DNA from: Mycolicibacterium sarraceniae
Lineage (GTDB): Bacteria > Actinomycetota > Actinomycetes > Mycobacteriales > Mycobacteriaceae
Direction: 5' to 3'
Length of the DNA stretch: 64,000 nt
NCBI RefSeq assembly: GCF_010731875.1
Contig: NZ_AP022595.1
Location: 4,402,001 to 4,466,000 of the forward strand
Positions 12,759-23,754 of this stretch are shown here, one piece after another. The translations under genes and the position numbers were made by a program. Each line of letters begins with the position of its first letter. Position 1 is the stretch's first letter. The notes under the pieces were generated by a model. The model ran no database searches and was not told the origin of the DNA. It saw only the letters and a list, made by a program, of their open reading frames with translations.

Positions 12759-13976
12759 CTACCCCGACGCCCGCACCGGCGGATCGGACGGCATCCGCTG
12801 CGCCACCGCCTGCAGGTAACCGTCGACGTTGCGCCGGGTCTCCGACAGCGAATCGCCGCCGAACTTCTCCAGCACCGCGCGGGCCAACACCAGGGCGACC
12901 ATGGTTTCCACCACCACAGCAGCGGCAGGCACCGCGCACACGTCGGAGCGCTGGTGGATGGCCACGGCCTCATCACCGGTGGCCATGTCGACGGTCGCCA
13001 GCGCGCGCGGCACCGTGGAAATCGGCTTCATCCCGGCCCGGACCCGCAACGGCAGACCGTTGGTCATCCCGCCCTCGAGGCCGCCGGCCCGGTTGGTGGA
13101 GCGGACCACGCCATCGGGGCCGGGGTACATCTCGTCATGGGCCTGGCTGCCGCGCCGCCGAGCGGTCTCGAAGCCGTCGCCGATCTCGACGCCCTTGATG
13201 GCCTGAATGCCCATCACCGCGCCGGCAAGCTGGCTGTCCAGCCGGTTGTCACCGCTGGTGAACGAGCCCAGACCGATCGGCAGTCCGTGGACGACGACCT
13301 CGACGATGCCGCCCAGGGTGTCGCCGTCTCGTTTGGCCGCCTCGATCTGGTCGATCATGTCGGCTTCGGCAGCCTTATCGAAGGCCCGGACCGGGCTCTC
13401 GTCGATGCGGTCGGAGTCGCCGGCGGCCGGCGAGGGGCCGTCGTAGGGCACCGACGCACCGACGGAGATGACGTGCGAGAGCACCTCGACGCCGAGTGCC
13501 TGGCGCAGAAAGGACCGCGCGATGGTACCGGCGGCGACCCGCGCCGCGGTCTCGCGGGCGCTGGCCCGCTCGAGCACCGGACGGGCGTCGTCGAAGCCGT
13601 ATTTCAGCATGCCGGCGAAGTCGGCGTGGCCGGGTCGGGGGCGGGTCAGCGGCGCGTTGCGCGCGACGTCGAGATCATCAGCGGCGACGGGATCCGAGGC
13701 CATCACGGTTTCCCATTTGGGCCACTCGGTATTGCCGATCTCGATGGCGATCGGGCCGCCCAGGGTGGCGCCGTGGCGGACCCCGGCCAGCACCGTGACC
13801 TGGTCCTGCTCGAACTTCATCCGGGCGCCGCGGCCATAGCCCAGGCGCCGGCGGGCCAGCTGCTCGGCAATATCAGAGGAGGTGACCTGCACACCGGCGA
13901 CCATGCCCTCGACCACGGCTACCAGCGCGCGGCCGTGGGATTCACCGGCGGTCGTCCATCGCAACACGCGTCCCAT
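12759..13976 (-). CDS. aroC: chorismate synthase
   Basis: Last shikimate step, FMN-dependent elimination of EPSP to chorismate. The chosen ATG at 13976 gives [20 protein letters not shown], the usual N-terminus, and 405 residues. Family signatures include [35 protein letters not shown], and [13 protein letters not shown]. tuberculosis calls this gene aroF. It is separated from the prepilin-peptidase-like gene by 80 bases. Confidence 0.97.
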   Translation of the reverse strand: MGRVLRWTTAGESHGRALVAVVEGMVAGVQVTSSDIAEQLARRRLGYGRGARMKFEQDQVTVLAGVRHGATLGGPIAIEIGNTEWPKWETVMASDPVAADDLDVARNAPLTRPRPGHADFAGMLKYGFDDARPVLERASARETAARVAAGTIARSFLRQALGVEVLSHVISVGASVPYDGPSPAAGDSDRIDESPVRAFDKAAEADMIDQIEAAKRDGDTLGGIVEVVVHGLPIGLGSFTSGDNRLDSQLAGAVMGIQAIKGVEIGDGFETARRRGSQAHDEMYPGPDGVVRSTNRAGGLEGGMTNGLPLRVRAGMKPISTVPRALATVDMATGDEAVAIHQRSDVCAVPAAAVVVETMVALVLARAVLEKFGGDSLSETRRNVDGYLQAVAQRMPSDPPVRASG

Positions 13977-14056
13977 CTTCCCACGCCGGTCACGGCAGAC
14001 CCAATTTGCTGTCCGGCAGGCACGAGAAGACACCGCCATGACGAAAACCCCGATCG

Positions 14057-14485
14057 CTAGAACAGGACGAGTGCCGCGGCGGTCAGGCTAGCCACGCACA
14101 TCGACGGGCCGTGCGGCACCGTCGCGCTGCGATCCCGCACCGCGATGACAGCGGCCAGTAGCGCCGTCAGCACCGGCGCGCCCAGCGCTGCCAACAGCCA
14201 GACATCGGGGCCGAACGCGCCCGTCAAGCCACCCACACCGAGTGCGAGCTTGACGTCGCCGGCGCCCAACCCCGCTGGGATCGCCAGGTGCACAACCAAA
14301 TACAGTGCAGCCAGGCCCAACGCTCCGGCCAGCGCAGGCAGGCCACGGCCGTCCAGAAAAGCGACGGCCAGCACCGCGACCGCCCCGGGCAGCGTCAGCA
14401 TGTTCGGCAACCGCCGATCGCGGACGTCGAACACCGTCAACCCTGCCGCCCACACCAGCACGATCCCGAACCCAATCAGGCGCAT
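14057..14485 (-). CDS. A24-type prepilin peptidase-like protein (C-terminal domain only)
   Basis: A small aspartyl membrane protease-like protein of the Rv2551c type, about 142 residues with four or five hydrophobic segments. Both catalytic aspartates of the TadV/PilD core are present: [10 protein letters not shown] near the N-terminus and the GxGD motif in [10 protein letters not shown]. The methyltransferase domain of full PilD is absent, as in TadV/archaeal-type peptidases. No pilin genes are in the window. I prefer the ATG at 14485, ten bases after the aroE stop, over a start at 14524 inside aroE. It may process Flp-type pilins encoded elsewhere. Confidence 0.85.
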   Translation of the reverse strand: MRLIGFGIVLVWAAGLTVFDVRDRRLPNMLTLPGAVAVLAVAFLDGRGLPALAGALGLAALYLVVHLAIPAGLGAGDVKLALGVGGLTGAFGPDVWLLAALGAPVLTALLAAVIAVRDRSATVPHGPSMCVASLTAAALVLF

Positions 14486-14495
14486 CGGGGCGACG

Positions 14496-15296
14496 TTAAC
14501 CGAGCGCGGCGGCCATCTGCTCACGCGGCGCCGGATGCCCTGTGAATTGTTCGACCTGACTGAAGGCCTGATGCAGCAGCATCTGCACGCCGCTGATCAC
14601 CTCGCCGCCCGCTTCCTGCACGGCGGTGGCCAGCAGCGTGGGCCACGGGTCGTAGATGGCGTCGAGCAGCACCGGCGCCCGGGCGAATACGCCGGCGTAG
14701 GAGGCTGCGGCATTGGCGGGGACGGTGCTGACCAGGCCGTCGGCGGCGGCCGCGAGCTGTGGGAGCCGCGGGTCGGTCAGGTCGCAGAACGCGACGGTGA
14801 CGCCGACGGCCGCACCGAGGTCCAGCAGCCGGGCCGCCTTGTCACGGTTGCGGGCCACGACGGTGACCTCGATCGCGCCCAGGTCGGCCAGCGCCACGAT
14901 GGCGGCGGGTGCGGTTCCGCCCGAGCCGAGCACGATCGCGTGCCGAAGACGCCGGACATGCCCGAGTGCACCGGCGACGCCATCGATATCGGTGTTGTCG
15001 GCGCGCCAGCCGTGGTCGGTGCGGACCAGCGTGTTGGCCGAGCCGACCAGTTCGGCGCGTTCGGTGCGTTCGTCGGCGAACTGTAGGGCGGCGAACTTGC
15101 CCGGCATCGTCACTGAGACGCCCACCCATTCGGGGCCGAAACCTCTGAGCAGGCGCGGCAATTCATCGGCCGTGCACTCGAGGCGTTCGTAGGTCCAGTC
15201 GGCGAGGCCGAGCGCACGGTAGGCGGCCAGATGCAGCAGCGGGGATTTGGAATGCGCGACGGGTGAGCCCAGCACCGCCGCCTTACGCGCGGTCAT
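14496..15296 (-). CDS. aroE: shikimate dehydrogenase
   Basis: NADPH-dependent reduction of 3-dehydroshikimate. The 266 residues show the substrate loop SKSPLLH, the catalytic Lys in TMPGKFAA, the pair-binding RADNTDIDGV, and the cofactor loop LGSGGTAPAAI. It lies six bases after mltG and just before the prepilin-peptidase-like gene, an arrangement conserved in mycobacteria. Confidence 0.96.
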   Translation of the reverse strand: MTARKAAVLGSPVAHSKSPLLHLAAYRALGLADWTYERLECTADELPRLLRGFGPEWVGVSVTMPGKFAALQFADERTERAELVGSANTLVRTDHGWRADNTDIDGVAGALGHVRRLRHAIVLGSGGTAPAAIVALADLGAIEVTVVARNRDKAARLLDLGAAVGVTVAFCDLTDPRLPQLAAAADGLVSTVPANAAASYAGVFARAPVLLDAIYDPWPTLLATAVQEAGGEVISGVQMLLHQAFSQVEQFTGHPAPREQMAAALG

Positions 15297-15302
15297 CGAG
15301 GC

Positions 15303-16538
15303 CTAGCGAGCCGAGTCGAGCACGCCATTGCGCTTGGCCAGCTCGATATTGGCCAGGTGCTGCTGGTAGTCGCGGGTGAACAGGGTGGTGCCCTCGGTGT
15401 CCACGGTGACGAAGTAGAGCCAGTCCCCCGGCTCCGGCCGTTCGGCCGCCGTCAGCGCCTCTTCGCCCGGTGAGCAGATCGGCGTCGCCGGCAGCCCCTG
15501 CACGGCGTAGGTGTTCCACGGCGTCAGCTGAGCCCGGTCGGCGTCGGTGGTGGCGATTTCCTGCCGATCCAGCAGGTAGTTGACCGTCGAATCGAATTCC
15601 AGTTTCTGCGGCACCGCCAGCCGGTTGTAGATCACCCGGGCGACCTTGGCGAAGTCGTGCGGCTTGGCCTCGCGCTGCACCAGCGAACCGACGACCAGGA
15701 TCTGGTACGGCGACATGTTCATCGCCTTGGCGGTGTCCAAAAGCCCACCGCCGACGTAGTGATCAGCGCTCTGGCCGACCAGTTTGGCGATGATGTCCCG
15801 CGGGGAGGCCGACGGGTCCACGTTCCAGGTGCCCGGCGCGATCAGCCCCTCCAGGCGGCGGTGGTTCTTACCCAGCCCGGCCACCGGTTGGGCCGCCCAC
15901 TCCGGCACGTTCAACTGTTCCGGCGGTGCCTGTTCGGCCACCTTGCGCAGGTCTTCGGCGGGCACGCATTTCTGCTCGTCGCCCCGCGGGACGCAGGTGG
16001 CCTTGGAGATCAGGGTGAAGATGCCGTCGGTCACCTTGCCCGACCCGACCTCGGCGATGTCATCGAGTTGGCGGCCCTCGGGGATCACGATCTTGCCCAC
16101 GCGGTTGTGCGGGTCGGCGAGGTGTTGCACCGCGGCCGACGCCGACATCTCGGTGCGCACGGCGTAGAAACCCGGCTGGATCGCGGCAATCGCCGCGTTG
16201 TCCTTGGCCGCGTCCACGAATCCCTTGACGTTGGAGATGACGCCCTTGTCGCGCAGGATCTGCGCGATCTGAGTGGTGGAGTCGCCATCGTGGACCTGGA
16301 CGACGACGTCATCCTTGCCATCGCCGGCGAAATCGCCCGAGCCACCACCGCCGAACACCTCGCCGCCCAGGTACACCGCGGCCACCACCACGACAACCAG
16401 CAGGGCTGCCGCGGCAGCCCCGATCAACCTGCGGCGGTTACGGTTTCGTCGGGCACGGACCCGATCGAGGCGACTCATCCTCCGTCTTGGCGGACCGACC
16501 ACCACCGGCCCCGAGCGCTCGTCGTAGTCCTCAGACAT
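15303..16538 (-). CDS. mltG: endolytic murein transglycosylase MltG
   Basis: Membrane-anchored lytic transglycosylase that cleaves nascent glycan strands. A basic cytoplasmic N-terminus (residues 1-37, rich in Arg) is followed by one membrane segment at about 38-57 and a periplasmic YceG domain. The catalytic Glu is in [16 protein letters not shown], and the C-terminal [15 protein letters not shown] is a family signature. The length of 411 residues is normal. Its ATG overlaps the ruvX stop by eight bases. Confidence 0.94.
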   Translation of the reverse strand: MSEDYDERSGPVVVGPPRRRMSRLDRVRARRNRNRRRLIGAAAAALLVVVVVAAVYLGGEVFGGGGSGDFAGDGKDDVVVQVHDGDSTTQIAQILRDKGVISNVKGFVDAAKDNAAIAAIQPGFYAVRTEMSASAAVQHLADPHNRVGKIVIPEGRQLDDIAEVGSGKVTDGIFTLISKATCVPRGDEQKCVPAEDLRKVAEQAPPEQLNVPEWAAQPVAGLGKNHRRLEGLIAPGTWNVDPSASPRDIIAKLVGQSADHYVGGGLLDTAKAMNMSPYQILVVGSLVQREAKPHDFAKVARVIYNRLAVPQKLEFDSTVNYLLDRQEIATTDADRAQLTPWNTYAVQGLPATPICSPGEEALTAAERPEPGDWLYFVTVDTEGTTLFTRDYQQHLANIELAKRNGVLDSAR

Positions 16539-17028
16539 CGTCGCCCTCGTTCGTCATGGCCCGGCGCTGGTCCAGCCAGCCCTGCAGAATCCCGACCGCG
16601 GCGGCCTGATCGATCACCCCGCGCTGGTTCTTGGCACGCACGCCGGCCTCCCGCAACGACCGCTGGGCCACCACTGTCGTCAGTCGTTCGTCGGCCAGCC
16701 GCACCGGCACCGGGGCGATCCGCCCGGCCAGCGCGTCGGCCACCTCTACCGCGTCCTGCGCCGACGCCCCGGCCCGGTCGGCCAGTGTGCGCGGCAACCC
16801 GATGACCACTTCGACGATGTCGTGTTCGGCCACCAGCGCGCTCAGCCGCCTCAGATGCCGTGCGGAACGGTCACGTCGAACTGTTTCAACGGGAGTGGCC
16901 AGGATCCCGTCGGGATCGCTGAGCGCCACCCCGATCCGCACCGTGCCCACGTCGACACCGAGCCGCCGACCCCGCCCGGGATCTTCGGCGCCGGGCCGGT
17001 CGGGCACACGGTTCTGTGCGGAGAGCAC
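16531..17028 (-). CDS. ruvX: Holliday junction resolvase-like protein RuvX/YqgF
   Basis: RNase H-fold nuclease of 165 residues. The first catalytic Asp is in [18 protein letters not shown], the Glu/Asp in [14 protein letters not shown], and the third in [10 protein letters not shown]. YqgF proteins have been linked to 16S rRNA 5' processing and DNA repair. It lies five bases after alaS and overlaps mltG. A longer N-terminus than in enteric homologues (about 22 residues before the core) may mean a slightly later start. Confidence 0.93.
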   Translation of the reverse strand: MLSAQNRVPDRPGAEDPGRGRRLGVDVGTVRIGVALSDPDGILATPVETVRRDRSARHLRRLSALVAEHDIVEVVIGLPRTLADRAGASAQDAVEVADALAGRIAPVPVRLADERLTTVVAQRSLREAGVRAKNQRGVIDQAAAVGILQGWLDQRRAMTNEGDDV

Positions 17029-17033
17029 TGAGG

Positions 17034-19724
17034 CTAGCTCCGCGCGATCTCTGCGCGAACTGCCGCCAGTGCCCTATCGATTCCGGCCGCGTCCCTACCA
17101 GACCCCTGAGCCAGGTCGGCCTTGCCGCCGCCCCGCCCGTCGACGGCCGACGAGATCTGCTTGATCAGCTCGTTGGCGTTCAGGCCGGCATCCTGCGCAG
17201 CCCGGTTGGTGGCGGCCACGTACGGAACGCTGCCCTCATCTCCTTCGGAGATGAGCACCACGACGCCGGGCTCCGAGCCCAGCTTGCCGCGGATATCGCC
17301 GACCAGGGAGCGCAGATCGCCGGCGGTCATTCCGGCGGACATCCGTTGTGCCACGAGACGGACCTTACCCACCTGCTCGGCGCCGGCGGCGGCGTTCGCC
17401 CCGGCCGCCTTCGCGCTGGCCAGTCGGATCTTGTCGAGTTCTTTCTCAGCGGTCTTGAGCTTCTCGACGAGGGTGGCGACGCGCGCCGGCACCTCTTCGG
17501 ACGGCACCTTCAACGACGTGGCCAGCCCGGCCATCAGCGCGCGCTCCTTGGCCAGGTGCCGGAAGGAGTCCAGACCCACGTAAGCCTCCACGCGGCGTAC
17601 CCCGGAACCGACCGAGGACTCACCGAGGATCGTGACCGGACCGATCTGGGCCGAGTTGTGCACGTGGGTGCCACCGCAGAGTTCCAGTGAGAACGGGCCA
17701 CCGATCTCGACTACCCGGACCTCGTCGGGATAGGACTCACCGAACATCGCCATGGCGCCCATCGCCTTGGCCTTTTCCAGCTTCTCGTTGAAGGTGTGCA
17801 CCTCGAAGTCGGCCTGCACGGCCTCGTTGGTGACTTCTTCGACCTGAGCGCGCTGCTCGTCGCTCAACGCGCCCTGATAGTTGAAGTCGAACCGCAGGTA
17901 GCCCGGGCGATTGAGTGAACCGGCCTGAACGGCGTTGGGCCCCAACACCTGTCGCAATGCGGCGTGCACCATGTGGGTGCCGGAGTGACCCTGGGTGGCG
18001 CCGCGACGCCACTGGGGATCGACGGCCGCGGTGACCATGTCACCCTCGACGAACTCGCCGGATTCGACCCGGACCCGATGAGCCCACAGCGTCTTGGCGA
18101 TCTTCTGGACATCGGTGACGCTCGCGTGCGCGGTCGCCGATGATCCGGTACCGGAGATGGCACCCTCGTCGGCGATCTGGCCACCGGACTCGGCGTAGAA
18201 CGGGGTGCGATCCAGGATCAGCTCGACGGTGCCTTCAGCGCCGCCGTGGCTGACCACCGGCACCCGGACACCGTCGACAAAGATTCCCAGAATCGTTGCC
18301 TGCGAGGAGAGTTCGTTGAATCCAGTGAACTCGGTAGGTCCGCCGTCGACCAGGTCGCGGTAGGCCGACAGGTCCGTGTGCGCCTGCTTGCGCGAGGCGG
18401 CGTCGGCCTTGGCCCGCTGGCGCTGCTCGGCCATCAGACCGCGGAAGCCCTCCTCGTCCACCGACAGGCCGGCCTCGGCGGCCATCTCTAGGGTGAGGTC
18501 GATCGGGAAGCCATAGGTGTCGTGCAAAGTGAAGGCGTCCGAGCCGGACAGCGTGGACTTTCCGGCGGCGCGGGTCGATTCGGCCGCGTCCTCGAACAGC
18601 CGCGAGCCGGCAGCCAGGGTCCGGTTGAACGCGGTCTCCTCGGCGACCGCGATCCGGTGGATGCGGTCGAAGTCGGTGACCAGCTCCGGGTAGGACGGGC
18701 CCATCTCATCGCGGACGGTGACCATCAGCTCGCTCATGATCGGCTGTTCGACACCGAGCAGTTTGGCGGCGCGGATGATGCGACGCAGCAGCCGCCGCAG
18801 CACGTAGCCGCGACCCTCGTTACCGGGGGTGACACCGTCACCGATGATGATCGCCGCGGTGCGGCTGTGGTCACCGATGATCCGGTAGCGCACGTCGCTG
18901 GCGGTTGAGCTGTGGTTTCCGTACGGGACGCGCGCGTACTCCGCGACCTTGTCGATCACCGGACGGACCAGGTCGGTCTCGTAGACGTTGTCGACGCCCT
19001 GCAGCAGGCAGGCGATGCGCTCGACACCCATACCGGTGTCGATGTTGCGGCGCGGCAGCGGCCCGAGGATCTCGAAATTGTCCTTGCTGGTGCCCTCGCC
19101 GCGCTCGTTCTGCATGAACACGAGATTCCAGATCTCGATGTAGCGGTCCTCGTTGGCCTCGGGTCCGCCATCCACGCCGTACTCCGGGCCGCGGTCGTAA
19201 TAGATCTCCGAGCAAGGCCCACATGGCCCCGGGATCCCCATCGACCAGTAGTTATCGGCCATGCCGCGACGCTGGATCCGCTCGAGAGGCAGCCCCGCGA
19301 CCTCCTGCCACAGTTCGATCGCCTCGTCATCATCGAGATAAACGGTGGCCCAAAGCTTTTCCGGGTCGAAGCCGTAGCCACCCTCGGAGACCGCATTGGT
19401 CAACAGGCCCCAGGCCAGCTCGATGGCGCCCCTCTTGAAGTAGTCGCCGAAGCTGAAGTTGCCGGCCATCTGGAAGAAGGTGTTGTGCCGGGTGGTGATG
19501 CCGACCTCGTCGATGTCCGGGGTGCGGATGCATTTCTGCACACTGGTCGCCCGGTCGTACGGCGGGGTGCGCTGCCCGAGGAAGAAGGGCACGAACTGCA
19601 CCATGCCCGCGTTGACGAACAGCAGGTTCGGGTCATCGAGGATCACCGAGGCGCTCGGCACCTCGGTATGACCTGCCTTCACGAAATGATCCAGGAAACG
19701 CTTCCTGATCTCGTGTGTCTGCAC
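17034..19724 (-). CDS. alaS: alanine-tRNA ligase
   Basis: Charges tRNA-Ala and edits mischarged Ser/Gly. The GTG start at 19724 gives [19 protein letters not shown] and 896 residues, the family size. The class II catalytic core is at about 1-400 ([20 protein letters not shown]; motif 3 [11 protein letters not shown]). The editing domain carries [12 protein letters not shown] and [10 protein letters not shown], supplying the four metal ligands, and a DHHA1-type C-terminus ends [14 protein letters not shown]. An ATG at 19778 would add a non-homologous leader. It heads the run alaS-ruvX-mltG-aroE. Confidence 0.97.
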   Translation of the reverse strand: MQTHEIRKRFLDHFVKAGHTEVPSASVILDDPNLLFVNAGMVQFVPFFLGQRTPPYDRATSVQKCIRTPDIDEVGITTRHNTFFQMAGNFSFGDYFKRGAIELAWGLLTNAVSEGGYGFDPEKLWATVYLDDDEAIELWQEVAGLPLERIQRRGMADNYWSMGIPGPCGPCSEIYYDRGPEYGVDGGPEANEDRYIEIWNLVFMQNERGEGTSKDNFEILGPLPRRNIDTGMGVERIACLLQGVDNVYETDLVRPVIDKVAEYARVPYGNHSSTASDVRYRIIGDHSRTAAIIIGDGVTPGNEGRGYVLRRLLRRIIRAAKLLGVEQPIMSELMVTVRDEMGPSYPELVTDFDRIHRIAVAEETAFNRTLAAGSRLFEDAAESTRAAGKSTLSGSDAFTLHDTYGFPIDLTLEMAAEAGLSVDEEGFRGLMAEQRQRAKADAASRKQAHTDLSAYRDLVDGGPTEFTGFNELSSQATILGIFVDGVRVPVVSHGGAEGTVELILDRTPFYAESGGQIADEGAISGTGSSATAHASVTDVQKIAKTLWAHRVRVESGEFVEGDMVTAAVDPQWRRGATQGHSGTHMVHAALRQVLGPNAVQAGSLNRPGYLRFDFNYQGALSDEQRAQVEEVTNEAVQADFEVHTFNEKLEKAKAMGAMAMFGESYPDEVRVVEIGGPFSLELCGGTHVHNSAQIGPVTILGESSVGSGVRRVEAYVGLDSFRHLAKERALMAGLATSLKVPSEEVPARVATLVEKLKTAEKELDKIRLASAKAAGANAAAGAEQVGKVRLVAQRMSAGMTAGDLRSLVGDIRGKLGSEPGVVVLISEGDEGSVPYVAATNRAAQDAGLNANELIKQISSAVDGRGGGKADLAQGSGRDAAGIDRALAAVRAEIARS

Positions 19725-19802
19725 TGAAATTCCTTGCGTTCGGGATGCGGCTCGACTGACGCCTCGACCGCTCCACATTACCGGTCGACCGACCTTGACC
19801 GG

Positions 19803-19988
19803 TCAGCCGCCCACGAAGCTCAGCCGAACCGATCGGCGCGGGTTGTCCCTGTTCAGATCGACCAACACCACGCTGCGCCAGGTGCCCAGCAGCGACGTGC
19901 CGTCGGCCACCGGAAGCGTCACCGTTGGCGACACGACGCCGGCCGTGGCGTGCGGGACGTCGAGCACATCGGTGTCCACGATTCTCAC
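19803..19988 (-). pseudogene. internally deleted YjbQ/UPF0047-family remnant (Rv2556c position)
   Basis: The 61-codon frame ends with TSLLGTWRSVVLVDLNRDNP and RRSVRLSFVGG, the hallmark C-terminus of the YjbQ/UPF0047 fold. It begins MRIVDTDVLDVPHATAGV, where full proteins (about 130 residues) have the N-terminal half and the catalytic stretch ending in the same HATAG motif. About 45 residues between HATAG and the C-terminal strand, and most of the N-terminus, are missing. It occupies the Rv2556c locus next to alaS. It remains open, so a short product could still be made, but the active-site His region is gone. Confidence 0.75.
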
Positions 19989-19993
19989 CGTAG

Positions 19994-20122
19994 CTCAAGG
20001 CCAGACCCGACCAGTTCGACCGGGCCGTCGAGTTCTACAAGCTGACGGCGCTTCCCGAGATCGAACAGTTCGGCGGGTTCGAATTGGCGATCGCCCGGCT
20101 GCGCGTACCCGAGATGGCTTAG
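19994..20122 (+). pseudogene. glyoxalase (VOC)-like fragment
   Basis: A start-less plus-strand frame reading PDQFDRAVEFYKLTALPEIE, then QFGGFELAIARL, ending at a TAG at 20120. The RAVEFYK pattern resembles the first beta-alpha unit of VOC-superfamily proteins. It fills the 130 bases between the YjbQ remnant and the rarA stop. Assignment is by eye and the fragment cannot fold as a full domain. Confidence 0.4.
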
Positions 20123-21447
20123 CGCCTGCGCCGGATGATCGCCCGCAGCTTGTCCAGCCTGCTGGCGATCTCCCGCTCCGCACCGTGCGTGGTCGGCGTG
20201 TAGTAGTCGACCCCCACCACTTCATCGGGCGGATACTGTTGCGGCACAACACCATCGGGGTCGTCGTGCGGATACCGGTACCCGACGGCATTACCGAGTT
20301 TGGCCGCCCCCGCATAGTGCCCGTCGCGCAGATGCGCCGGTACCAAACCAGCTTTGCCCGCCCGGATATCGTTCATCGCCGCACCTAATGCGGTGGTGAC
20401 CGCGTTGGATTTCGGCGCGGTGGCCAGGTGCACCGTCGCGTGCGCCAGGGTCAGCTGGGCTTCCGGCATTCCGATGAGCGCGACAGTCTGCGCGGCCGCG
20501 ACCGCGGTCAAAAGCGCTGTCGGGTCGGCCATCCCGATATCCTCACTAGCCAGGATCATCAGCCGGCGCGCCAGGAAGCGCGGATCCTCTCCCGCGGTCA
20601 GCATTCGCGCCAGATAGTGCAGCGCAGCGTCGACGTCGGACCCGCGGATCGACTTGATGAACGCGCTGATGACGTCGTAGTGCTGATCGCCGTCGCGGTC
20701 GTAGCGCACCGCCACCTTGTCCAGCGACTGCTCGATGGTCTCGACGCTGACATGCTCACCTGATTCGGCGGCGACCTCCAGCGCGGTCAGCGCTCGGCGG
20801 GCATCACCGGCGGACAGCTGCACCACCAGCTCGACGGCGTCGTCGTCAACGGTGACGGCTGCGGCCAGCCCGCGCGGGTCCTCAATGGCCCGCTGAATCA
20901 CGGCGCGGATGTTGTCGGCGGTCAGTGGCTGCAACTGCAGGATCAGCGATCGGGACAGCAGCGGAGCGACAACGGAGAACGACGGGTTCTCGGTGGTGGC
21001 GGCCACCAGCAGCACCACGCGGTTCTCCACCGCGGCCAGCAGGGCGTCCTGCTGCGTCTTGGAGAAGCGGTGCACCTCGTCGATGAACAGCACGGTCTGT
21101 TCGCCGTAGGCCGCCGCCCGCCGGGCGTTGTCGATGACGGCGCGCACTTCTTTGACACCGGCGCTCAGCGCCGAAAGCGCCTCGAACCGCCGACCGGTGG
21201 CCTGCGACACCAGCGATGCCAGCGTGGTCTTACCGGTGCCGGGCGGGCCGTAGAGGATCACCGACGCCGCACCCGAACCCTCGACGAGCCGTCGCAGCGG
21301 CGAGCCGGGGCGGAGCAGGTTCTCCTGCCCGACGACTTCGTCCAGACTCGCCGGGCGCATCCGGACCGCCAGCGGAGCCGACGTCGGCGCGGCCGAGCTG
21401 ACCCGGCCGTCGTCGCCGCCGGGCACATCGAACAGGCTGTCGGACAC
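20119..21447 (-). CDS. rarA: replication-associated recombination protein A (AAA+ ATPase)
   Basis: RarA/MgsA acts at stalled replication forks. The GTG at 21447 gives a 442-residue protein starting [10 protein letters not shown]. Walker A is GPPGTGKTT and Walker B lies in [20 protein letters not shown]. The AAA+ sensor region, the clamp-loader-like helical domain and the C-terminal MgsA tetramerisation region ([20 protein letters not shown]) follow in order. An ATG at 21753 would run through the EamA-like remnant on the opposite strand and is rejected. Homologue: Rv2559c. Confidence 0.95.
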   Translation of the reverse strand: MSDSLFDVPGGDDGRVSSAAPTSAPLAVRMRPASLDEVVGQENLLRPGSPLRRLVEGSGAASVILYGPPGTGKTTLASLVSQATGRRFEALSALSAGVKEVRAVIDNARRAAAYGEQTVLFIDEVHRFSKTQQDALLAAVENRVVLLVAATTENPSFSVVAPLLSRSLILQLQPLTADNIRAVIQRAIEDPRGLAAAVTVDDDAVELVVQLSAGDARRALTALEVAAESGEHVSVETIEQSLDKVAVRYDRDGDQHYDVISAFIKSIRGSDVDAALHYLARMLTAGEDPRFLARRLMILASEDIGMADPTALLTAVAAAQTVALIGMPEAQLTLAHATVHLATAPKSNAVTTALGAAMNDIRAGKAGLVPAHLRDGHYAGAAKLGNAVGYRYPHDDPDGVVPQQYPPDEVVGVDYYTPTTHGAEREIASRLDKLRAIIRRRR

Positions 21448-21482
21448 GCCCTCAGACTTACCACGTTCGTAATGTGGTCGTC

Positions 21483-21836
21483 GTGACTGCACACGGCTGG
21501 GTTCTGTTCGCCGCGATGCGTCATCTGGGGCATTCCGTATCTGTTGATCACCCGATCGGCGGTCGGTGCGGCGCTGCTGCTGCCGCTGGCACTGTCGCGC
21601 GATGCTCGCACGCTGCTGCGTCGGCATTGGAAAGCGGTGGCGGGGTTCGCGTTCTTCGAGATGATCGCGGCCTGGCTGCTGCTCGCGGGCATCTGTACGG
21701 CGCTGGCGTTCGCCGGGGTGGCGCTGTTGGGCGAGCCGCTGACCTGGTTCCACATCGCCGGTCTGGTGCTGATCCTCACCGGTTCAGTGCTGGCCAGCCG
21801 GGTTGGGTCAGACGGGTGGCAGCTCAGAATCCGTCA
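21483..21836 (+). pseudogene. EamA/DMT-type transporter remnant with internal deletions
   Basis: Starting at a GTG (21483) the sequence gives [11 protein letters not shown] and then, after a one-base shift, [11 protein letters not shown], the usual first helix. After this come [43 protein letters not shown] and [20 protein letters not shown]. These are recognisable pieces of a ten-helix EamA transporter of about 300 residues, here squeezed into about 115 codons. At least three internal segments are missing and there is a frameshift, so it cannot be functional. It overlaps the rarA upstream region and ends at the TetR gene. Confidence 0.7.
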
Positions 21837-22415
21837 GAAGACATCGCCGACGAGTAGCCGGCAGGCCACGTCGACGTCTTCCAGCGCGTCGTCGGGGCGC
21901 AGCGCGCCGCCGACCGTCCACGTCAGGATGCCGAACGCGGCCTGCTGCACCAGCCGGGAGCGGCGCAGCTGTTCCTGCGTGGGGTTGTCACAACCCGCAA
22001 TCTCGAGGATCAGCTCACGCAGAGTCGGGTCGTCCGGCGCATCGGCCTGAGCGCGCACGATCTGTGTGGAGGTTATCATCGCGTGCGCAAGATGTTTGTG
22101 GCGCAACAGATTTCGGCACGCATCGACCATCAGGCGGGCGATGTCATCGGCCGCGTCGCCGGTGGGCGCCGGCGGCCGGAAGTGGACAACCTGCTCGTCG
22201 AGCACCGCGGCGAACACGTGATGCTTCGACGGGTAATAGCGATAGAGAGTGCGCAGCGCGACGCCCGCGTCGGCGGCGATTTCCTGAGCCTGGATCCGGT
22301 CGATCTCCTTGGCCGAGCCGAGCCGCGCGGCGGCGGACAGGATGGCGCCACGGCGATTCTCCTGGTCATCGGTCGCCGGGCGGGCAGGCGCCCGGGGCTC
22401 TCCGATCCGCGGCAC
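21834..22415 (-). CDS. TetR-family transcriptional regulator
   Basis: A 193-residue one-component repressor. The N-terminal helix-turn-helix reads AQEIAADAGVALRTLYRYYP, followed by KHHVFAAVLDEQV. The C-terminal helical ligand domain has no recognised specificity. I chose the GTG at 22415 (MPRIGEPRAPARPATDDQEN); longer starts run into the short-chain dehydrogenase remnant transcribed the other way. The genes it would control on either side (EamA-like and SDR) are both decayed, so it may be an orphan regulator. Confidence 0.85.
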   Translation of the reverse strand: MPRIGEPRAPARPATDDQENRRGAILSAAARLGSAKEIDRIQAQEIAADAGVALRTLYRYYPSKHHVFAAVLDEQVVHFRPPAPTGDAADDIARLMVDACRNLLRHKHLAHAMITSTQIVRAQADAPDDPTLRELILEIAGCDNPTQEQLRRSRLVQQAAFGILTWTVGGALRPDDALEDVDVACRLLVGDVF

Positions 22416-22489
22416 GCATCTCAGTATCCGGTATCGGCCAGCGCCCAGCGCAGCAGTACCGATCAGCGAGACGCTGAGCACTGGCCGGA

Positions 22490-22893
22490 CCGGCGCGGGC
22501 GACGAGCTGCGCGCGCTGACCGATGAGCTCGAGGTCGGGCTGTTCATCCACAACGCCGGCGCCAACACGTGTAGTGCGGAGTTTTTGGACGCCGAGCTGG
22601 CGGATTTTCGGCGGGTGATCGACCTCAACATCACCACAATGATGGCGCTGACCCAGCATTACGGCCGATTGATGCGCGAGCGGCACCGCGGCGGCATCCT
22701 GCTGGTCGGGTCGATGTCGGGATATCTGGGGTCGGTGCGCCACCCGGTGTACGGCGGGGTCAAGGCCTATGGGCGCATCTTCGCCGAGGGGCTGTGGCTG
22801 GGCCTCAACTTCGGCGTGCCTGGCATGCGGGTCGTCGCCCGCGAGGGGCTCGAGCAGCGCCGACTGTGGGGGTTCTCGTCGAGATTTCGGTGA
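22490..22893 (+). pseudogene. short-chain dehydrogenase/reductase remnant
   Basis: The frame carries SDR signatures in order: LEVGLFIHNAGANT (NAG motif), the catalytic Ser in ILLVGSMSGYLG, and the YxxxK pair in HPVYGGVKAYG, then AEGLWL. The N-terminal cofactor motif TGxxxGIG is absent, and the sequence after AEGLWL jumps to LNFGVPGMRVV and VAREGLEQ before stopping. It looks like an SDR of about 260 residues that lost its 5' third and at least one internal piece. Divergent from the TetR gene. Confidence 0.7.
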
Positions 22894-22923
22894 AAATCGT
22901 CGACAACCCGCACGCTGGGCGGG

Positions 22924-23649
22924 CTAGCTGTTTGCACCGGCCAGCGTCCGGGCGATCCGCGCCGCCGATGCGGAGACCAATGGCTGACATCGCTGCGCGA
23001 GCACCCGGTCCGAGGTGACGATCCCGATCGCCGCACGCGAGCCGATCGTCGCCGCCACCGACAGCATCGGGGCGGTGTAGTCACCCTGGCGGATCACGAC
23101 GCGACGGCGGGCCTTGTGCAGCTCGCCCCACCACGCCGCATCCGGCTCCCAGCCGCGGACATGGTTGAGCTCGGCCACCACATCTTCGGGCGAAAGCCCG
23201 GCCAGTGCGGCGACGCCGAGCGCCACCCGATGCGCCGGAATCCGGACGCCAACCGATGTCGGCACCTGGCGCGCCGACGGGCCACCCAGCTTGTCCAGAT
23301 GAACGATCTCGCCGCGATCGAGCACGCCTAGATGCACCACCGCACCGGTACGCAGTTGCATCTCGTGCAGTACCGGTGCCGCCACCGAGCGCAGCCGGAC
23401 ATCGGCGCCGTCCACCGCACCCCGTGCCGACGTACGCGCACCAAGCCGATAACCCCGGCCCGAATGCGTCAGCCACTGCAGACGCACCAGCTGGTCGAGG
23501 ATGCGGTGGGTCGTCGAACGCGGCAGGTGGGCCCGCGCCGCGATCTGATCCAGCGTCAGCCCCGCAGACGTGTCCTCGAAGGCATCGATAATCGCCGTAA
23601 ACCGGTCCAACATCGATGCAGGAGCGGTGTCGCTCAAGGCCGCCGTCAT
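22924..23649 (-). CDS. IclR-family transcriptional regulator
   Basis: A 241-residue regulator. The winged-helix N-terminus includes LTLDQIAARAHLPRSTTHRI and LDQLVRLQWL; the IclR effector domain includes GAVVHLGVLDRGEIVHLDKL and ALGVAALAG. The ATG at 23649 gives MTAALSDTAPASMLDRF, typical spacing before the helix-turn-helix. The likely neighbouring targets on the plus strand (SDR remnants at 22490 and 23755) are both broken; the nearest intact catabolic gene is the acyl-CoA dehydrogenase at 24037. No palindromic operator is obvious upstream. Confidence 0.9.
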   Translation of the reverse strand: MTAALSDTAPASMLDRFTAIIDAFEDTSAGLTLDQIAARAHLPRSTTHRILDQLVRLQWLTHSGRGYRLGARTSARGAVDGADVRLRSVAAPVLHEMQLRTGAVVHLGVLDRGEIVHLDKLGGPSARQVPTSVGVRIPAHRVALGVAALAGLSPEDVVAELNHVRGWEPDAAWWGELHKARRRVVIRQGDYTAPMLSVAATIGSRAAIGIVTSDRVLAQRCQPLVSASAARIARTLAGANS

Positions 23650-23754
23650 TGGCGCTCCTATCCGCTTGAGGAGAATTGGTTCTACCTCACCGTAGCGGTC
23701 TCGATCACCGGGACGCAAGCATTCCGCCGGCGTGGCGACGGTAAGAACAGCTTG

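Noticed and set aside
21448..21753. Upstream extension of rarA to an ATG at 21753
   Set aside because: The extension is antisense to the EamA remnant and low-complexity; homologues start at the GTG at 21447.
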